DNA of 64,000 nucleotides from Mesostigma viride. Taxonomy: Eukaryota; Streptophyta; Mesostigmatophyceae; Mesostigmatales; Mesostigmataceae. Positions within the stretch are counted from its first letter, which is position 1; every line of letters starts with the position of its first letter. The stretch lies in assembly GCA_009746045.1 (NCBI GenBank), contig RPFO01000667.1, forward strand, positions 92,082 through 156,081, given 5' to 3'. Both the position numbers and the translations under genes were made by a program. Shown piece by piece: positions 60,181 to 64,000 of the stretch. Below the pieces are notes generated by a model. It worked only from the letters and a program-made list of their open reading frames with translations, was not told the DNA's origin and did not search any database.

Positions 60181-61314
60181 AAAGAAAGGAGGGCTCTCAG
60201 CCGAGGACAAGGAACTGTCCCTCGTGCCTGATAACCACCTTATTGCCTCCCCTGCTATAGAATAATGCTTTCAAAACACACACTTTGCACAGTCTGATGA
60301 TGAAGCCGCACATGCGGAGTTTATTGAGAAAGTTAATACAATTACAACACGTTGATAGTCTCAATATCGATGCACTCCATGCTCACGAGCCCGCAGTTAG
60401 GCAGCGCTCCATGACATGCTACCGGCCTTGCTCCCAAGGAAAGGGAGAAACACGAAGGCCACTAACGAGAGACTCGAAGAGACTACACGCTGCGTGAGAG
60501 TCCTCTTCGACTATGAACCAAACCATTCGTCATGCCACACGCATGACACACGCCACACTTGTCAGTCCAGCCAGGAATGCCAAAACTATCTTGCTGCCTG
60601 AACCATGCGAATAGAAACCGCATTCCAGTTGCCGTCCTGGCTTTCTACCACACATGCCAACAAAAGCAGGAAGGCATCCCGACAAATCTAAATTGCTACC
60701 CTGTTGCCGATCTCATCTCCTAGAGGCTCCGGCATTTCTGTCCCTGGGAATGTCCGACATTGAGTCACGTCCAGCAAGGTCGAAGCATAATATCCTTCAG
60801 ACAATCTGCACGCTCACACCTTGCGTGTGAGTGGCCCAGCAAACATTGCGTCTAATCGTTCCTTTCTAGAAGAAATCCCTTTTTAGGGCTGCCAGCGATT
60901 TCGCATTCATTCCAGCGATCTGGCTCCGCACCGCAAATTGTCCTTTTCCATTTTCTGTCCAGTCCTCATAACGTTGACCCGCTATTCTACACCACAAAGA
61001 CACCTGGCCTGTCAATAGCCTCGGCGCTGTTGAAGTCCAGCAGTCAGCTTCAGCTCCAGCTGTCCACTAACACGCGTATGATCCTCTCGACGCTGCACAC
61101 TTGTGCTGCCGTCCGCTCAAGTCAGTGCTGCGCGCCCAGCTGTGCCTGGCCCGGCGCGCGTGCACGTACACTTTCGTCCGCTCTTATGCTGCAAGTGCTA
61201 GTGTCCCCCCCGGTCACTAGCCTTTGTCGAAAATGCGTAGAAGACAAATTCCTTGCGCACGTCACCGGTCTTGTGCATAGTGGGCGCCCGGATGACATAG
61301 CGCGCGTCCGTGAC
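60181..61314 (-). repeat. repeat A1 (LTR-like) of copy B, with predicted promoter
   Basis: 1134 bp starting TGTCACGGACGCGC in sense at the TSD. The primer complement at 60472-60486 predicts transcript start at about 60486, dividing A into about 828 bp U3 and 306 bp R-U5. TGTAA and AATAAA candidates lie at about 60318-60350. No strong TATA box is seen; TTCATAGT about 30 bases upstream is a weak candidate. Confidence 0.88.
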
Positions 61315-61318
61315 ACCT

Positions 61319-61644
61319 GGCTTCTGGTTATGAAATGATGGCGGTTGCAGGCCAGCCGTGCTCGCTGGTAATGGGTGCGTGGTGTTGAAATCCAAGTTCT
61401 GCGCGTATTCTGTTTTTTGGTCAATGATTGAAGTGATGTCGCCTTGTTTTATTTTGTGCATCTGCGTCCCGTCGTGACTGCCTCGTCATGGACGCCCAGG
61501 GTAGAAGTTCGAACGAGGGAATGATTTTTCAAACGCCTGGATATGTTATGATAGTACGAATAAATGGTAATGGGTAGAGGCGGCCAAAATTTGTTGAAGT
61601 GTGCCAACGCCGCACAACGACTTGAACAACCCTAGGTATCTTAG
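61319..61644. other. right flank of copy B; possible intron
   Basis: Non-coding by eye. With 50255-50295 it would form a single intron of roughly 370 bases before the retroelement inserted. Confidence 0.3.
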
Positions 61645-61767
61645 GAAAAGGAAACACGGATACGTCGGAGTGGAGAAGAGGAAGACGATGACGATGGTGA
61701 AGACGGAGAGGTTTACAATGGAGGCCTTGAGAATGGGGAGACATTGAATCAGGAGAGCAGGGTAGCG
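61645..61767 (+). CDS. possible second exon of small host gene
   Basis: Follows an acceptor-like TATCTTAG. 41 codons, phase 0 at both ends, encode a very acidic segment (GEEEDDDDGEDGEVYNG). It ends at a consensus donor GTGAGT (61768). The intron 61768-61874 is 107 bases and ends TTTTTTTCAACAG, a strong acceptor. Confidence 0.35.
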
Positions 61768-61874
61768 GTGAGTGGCCCGTCATGAATTACATTGTGGTTG
61801 CAGTTGTTAGCGAGGCGTGTTGATTGCTTCTTGCCGCGGGTAATCGCTAGCGCGCATAACCTTTTTTTCAACAG

Positions 61875-62281
61875 GTGTTCTGGTGCATTGACTGCCGCAA
61901 AGCAATTAATGGGACTGATTATGTGCCTATGATGCCGTTTGGGAATCATACATTGCCAACATTTCGTGTTTAGAAGGCGCGCCTTCAGAAGCATATTCAG
62001 CACCGCACGAGCCAGGTGCTGAAGGCGTGCTTGGAGAGGAAGGGGTATAAAGTGCGCATGACCGCATCGAAGAAGAAGAAGAAGCAGCAGGAATCGGGCA
62101 AGACCATGATAACCGAGCCAGGATTGGCTTTCGTGCATGCAGTACATGGTTGCGGCGCAGGCAGTGAATGCTGCATCGATTGCAGCGGTGCAGCCTGTGG
62201 GCCATGGCGGTGCAGGGCGCGGGTCCTGAAGTGGTGGGCGTTGGCGAAGCAGATTCACGATGCTGTCATGGCCACGTTGTG
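61875..62281 (+). CDS. possible third exon / open region of small host gene
   Basis: Begins after the strong acceptor in phase 0: VFWCIDCRKAINGTDYVPMM, then PFGNHTLPTFRV and TAG at 61971-61973. The same frame stays open after that stop to TGA at 62279-62281, with a Lys-rich helix (SKKKKKQQESGK) and a Cys-rich end. Either the protein stops at 61973 (about 108 residues with the other exons) or the gene is decayed. Not recognised. Confidence 0.3.
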
Positions 62282-63179
62282 AAGCCAAGGAATGGGTGTT
62301 GGTTCCAGTCAGGTGCCTCGCCCGAGGAAGCTTTTCTGCTGTAAGCAGAGGTGCGGCATTCAAGCATTTGCAAATCGCCATGAGAGCAGTGGAGATGTCT
62401 GCGGCATTGGAGATCTTGCAGACAATTGCAGGAGGACATTGTGCGGTACGCTTGTAGGGTGTATGCTGTGTTGTTCCGCTCGCTAATGGACATGTGCCCC
62501 TGTAACCTCTTCCAGGCTACTATCTCCTATACACCTCTTCGGCTTGAAAAGTAAATTGCTGTACGGTTCACAATTGGCATGGCTTGACATGCACGCGTCC
62601 TTGACTGTGGTGTGCATGGGTTTGGGTTTAGCGGTTTACATCAGACTCAGCTGTGTATCTGCTTAATCAGCCGACGTGTCACATGGGACAGCAACGGCGC
62701 TGGATGCAGCCGGTGTGAATGCGAGTAAATTACGCGCTGTCATGCATACGGATGGGGCGTGGAAGCCACGACCCACGCTTTTGTGTTTGACGGGGGGCTA
62801 GGGTGCCAGTCCTTGTGTTGCTGCATCCATATGGGCATGGATATGCGGGAAGCTTCCCGTACCCATACTTAATGATCATGGACTGGTTGTGACAGCCAAG
62901 GGTTTAGCTGGCGTGGGTTTGCTGACTGATCATGGCAGCTGCTAGGCTGGTGCTAGAACAGCCCATAGCGCGGTTACTGCTAATGTCTTTGCCCGTGATA
63001 ACTGATGCTGCAGCCATGCGTGAGCGCGAATCGTCCCGTGAGGAGAAGGAGGAGGCGGGGCCGGTGCACCACGGGCAGGGCGGAGAAGAGGCGGAGCACC
63101 CAGTGTGGGAGAGGAGAAGGCGGGGAAGCACTGAAGCCCACCCCATGTCAGGCCTGTAGTATAGGTTCAGTTAACTAAA
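62282..63179. other. no recognised gene
   Basis: Short frames only. A 75-codon frame at 62932-63159 is Arg/Glu-rich and directly precedes a LINE tail, so it may be LINE-derived; no motif. Confidence 0.4.
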
Positions 63180-63290
63180 CCATGCAGTGCAGGTTGAGCT
63201 CAGAATGTATTTAAAATCATATGCCCCTTTGCAGGTATACATGTGTAACAGTGACTCCCAACGGATATATGTTCCTAATTTATTAGATTT
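63180..63290 (+). other. LINE 3' tail fragment
   Basis: Matches the tail at 45020-45100: TCAGAATGTATTTAAAATC, ATATGCCCCTT, GACTCCCAACGGATATATG, TTCCTAATTTATT. Here no long microsatellite follows. Confidence 0.65.
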
Positions 63291-63429
63291 TACTGAATAA
63301 TGGTTGTCTTTATGAACCATGAAGAGCAAGCCCGGTGGGGAGTACATGTAACGCATTAACCACGAAGGGGTCCCACACCGAACTTCTTCGCTCTCTGTTT
63401 CTATGCAGACAAAAGAGGTGGATGACCAT

Positions 63430-63640
63430 GTCCCGGCTCACACGCCAGCCCTGTGGGCGAGCCCCCTCCCCCAAAGCGGAAGGGGCGCTTTGGAGAAGTG
63501 TAGTTAGGATTTTGTAGACTAGATAGGTTAGAGTTACCTTATTTCGATGTCGCGGCTTGACCCACCTCCCACATTCAGCAAGGAATATGTGCTACATGAT
63601 CTCCCAACGAGGCATGTTATAATTTATTTGATTGTTTGTA
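63430..63640 (+). pseudogene. 5'-truncated LINE 3' end, copy F
   Basis: Matches 35940-36120 of LINE E: the basic C-terminal codons (CCCTCCCCCAAAGCGGAAGG), GTGTAGTTAGGATTTTGTAG, then AGGAATATGTGCTACATGAT and CTCCCAACGAGGC. The next 80 bases resemble the LINE C 3' UTR (GATGCAGATGAGATTTG). Confidence 0.7.
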
Positions 63641-64000
63641 GTTTTTGGGCATGATGCAGATGAGATTTGTAACTTCCGTGTATGTAATTATGTTTAAATA
63701 GATTAGCAAGATATAAAAATTGCCATCCAATGCACATACTTATACGGATTCCACAGACTGGCATAAACAGCATCTTGTGATGGACCCAGCGATCTATGGC
63801 GTGCATGCATGAAATAACACTTCAATGGCAATGGCATGCATTAAGTATTAGATGATAGCGAGTACTCTATTATCCAGTTGCGTCATCACGACGCTGAAAT
63901 AATACAGTGAATAACTTGAAGTCTGTCAAAAATATTGGCCTGTATAGGTGTAACAACAAACACCAGCCAAGGGAGGCCGCATGAGAGCTGAGTAAAGCAG
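63641..64000. other. no recognised gene
   Basis: AT-rich sequence continuing from a LINE-tail-like stretch. No ORF or repeat that I can support. Confidence 0.4.

Larger units (their letters stand above)
50296..61314 (-). mobile_element. Ty3/Gypsy retrotransposon with cytosine methyltransferase, copy B (complete)
   Basis: The 11,019-bp element is bounded by the 4-bp TSD CCTG (50292-50295 and 61315-61318). In sense its ends are TGTCACGG ... CGCGACA. In sense order: A1 (61314-60181), self-priming site (60180-60166), leader, gag, pol (protease, methyltransferase, RT, RNase H, integrase, PHD), purine tract, B1, GC, A2, then 293 bp of rearranged sequence (inverted A end plus a second copy of the pol 3' end and purine tract), then B2. 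A1 and A2 differ by only about one base in length (1134 and 1135), so the insertion is young. Pol is one intact 2012-codon frame. Confidence 0.93.

Noticed and set aside
50296-61314. Tyrosine recombinase expected from split direct repeats
   Set aside because: No recombinase motif found; pol carries an HHCC/DDE integrase and the insertion has a 4-bp TSD.

Overview
This is nuclear DNA from a eukaryote, most likely a chlorophyte green alga of the volvocine type. That placement is an inference. It rests on GC-rich coding sequence, TGTAA near gene and LTR 3' ends (the usual green-algal polyadenylation signal), GTGAGT/GTGCGT splice donors, and the mix of transposons: chromodomain Gypsy, a non-LTR element with a restriction-like endonuclease, split-direct-repeat elements and CACTA. 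Almost the whole window is nested or adjacent transposable elements and simple repeats. Only one convincing host gene is visible, an intronless ABCG half-transporter at 37955-39994. A second, small spliced host gene may be interrupted by a retroelement around 50150-61973.

Layout. 1-6031 (+): the 3' half of a Ty3/Gypsy retrotransposon (copy A) that carries a C5 cytosine DNA methyltransferase and a C-terminal PHD finger in pol. 6223-8695 (+): decayed APE-type LINE. 9817-16427 (-): a very GC-rich non-LTR element with PHD, RING, C2H2, reverse transcriptase and restriction-like endonuclease segments. It starts with seven 170-bp promoter-like monomers and is bounded by a 13-bp target-site duplication (TSD). 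17253-35334 (-): a chromodomain Gypsy element with near-identical 571-bp LTRs and a GATGG TSD. Nested in it are a 2.3-kb non-autonomous split-direct-repeat element (18089-20415) and a 5.0-kb CACTA-like DNA transposon (24190-29177). 35472-37072: a 5'-truncated LINE with a pentanucleotide tail and 13-bp TSD, then a 744-bp hAT-like MITE with an 8-bp TSD. 37955-39994 (+): ABCG transporter. 40771-49640: (TAAG)n, (CAAG)n, (CATC)n, (CTCC)n and (CGTC)n arrays alternating with LINE pieces, including an element that shows only ORF1-like genes. 50296-61314 (-): a complete second copy (B) of the methyltransferase Gypsy element with a CCTG TSD. 61315-64000: flank with possible exons and two LINE 3' tails.

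The most unusual system is the methyltransferase Gypsy family. Its polyprotein order is protease, cytosine methyltransferase, RT, RNase H, DDE integrase, PHD. Its ends are not ordinary LTRs. The element starts with repeat A (about 1.13 kb) and ends B1-GC-A2-B2, where B is 143 bp. This split-direct-repeat layout is otherwise known from tyrosine-recombinase elements, yet this family encodes a DDE integrase and makes a 4-bp TSD. The B1/A2 junction is a perfect palindrome, GACAGCTGTC. No tRNA primer site is visible. Instead the 15 nt just inside repeat A are exactly complementary to a 15-nt segment within A, as in Tf1-type self-priming. I infer a replication cycle with self-primed cDNA, end-to-end circularisation and integration from an internal palindromic junction.
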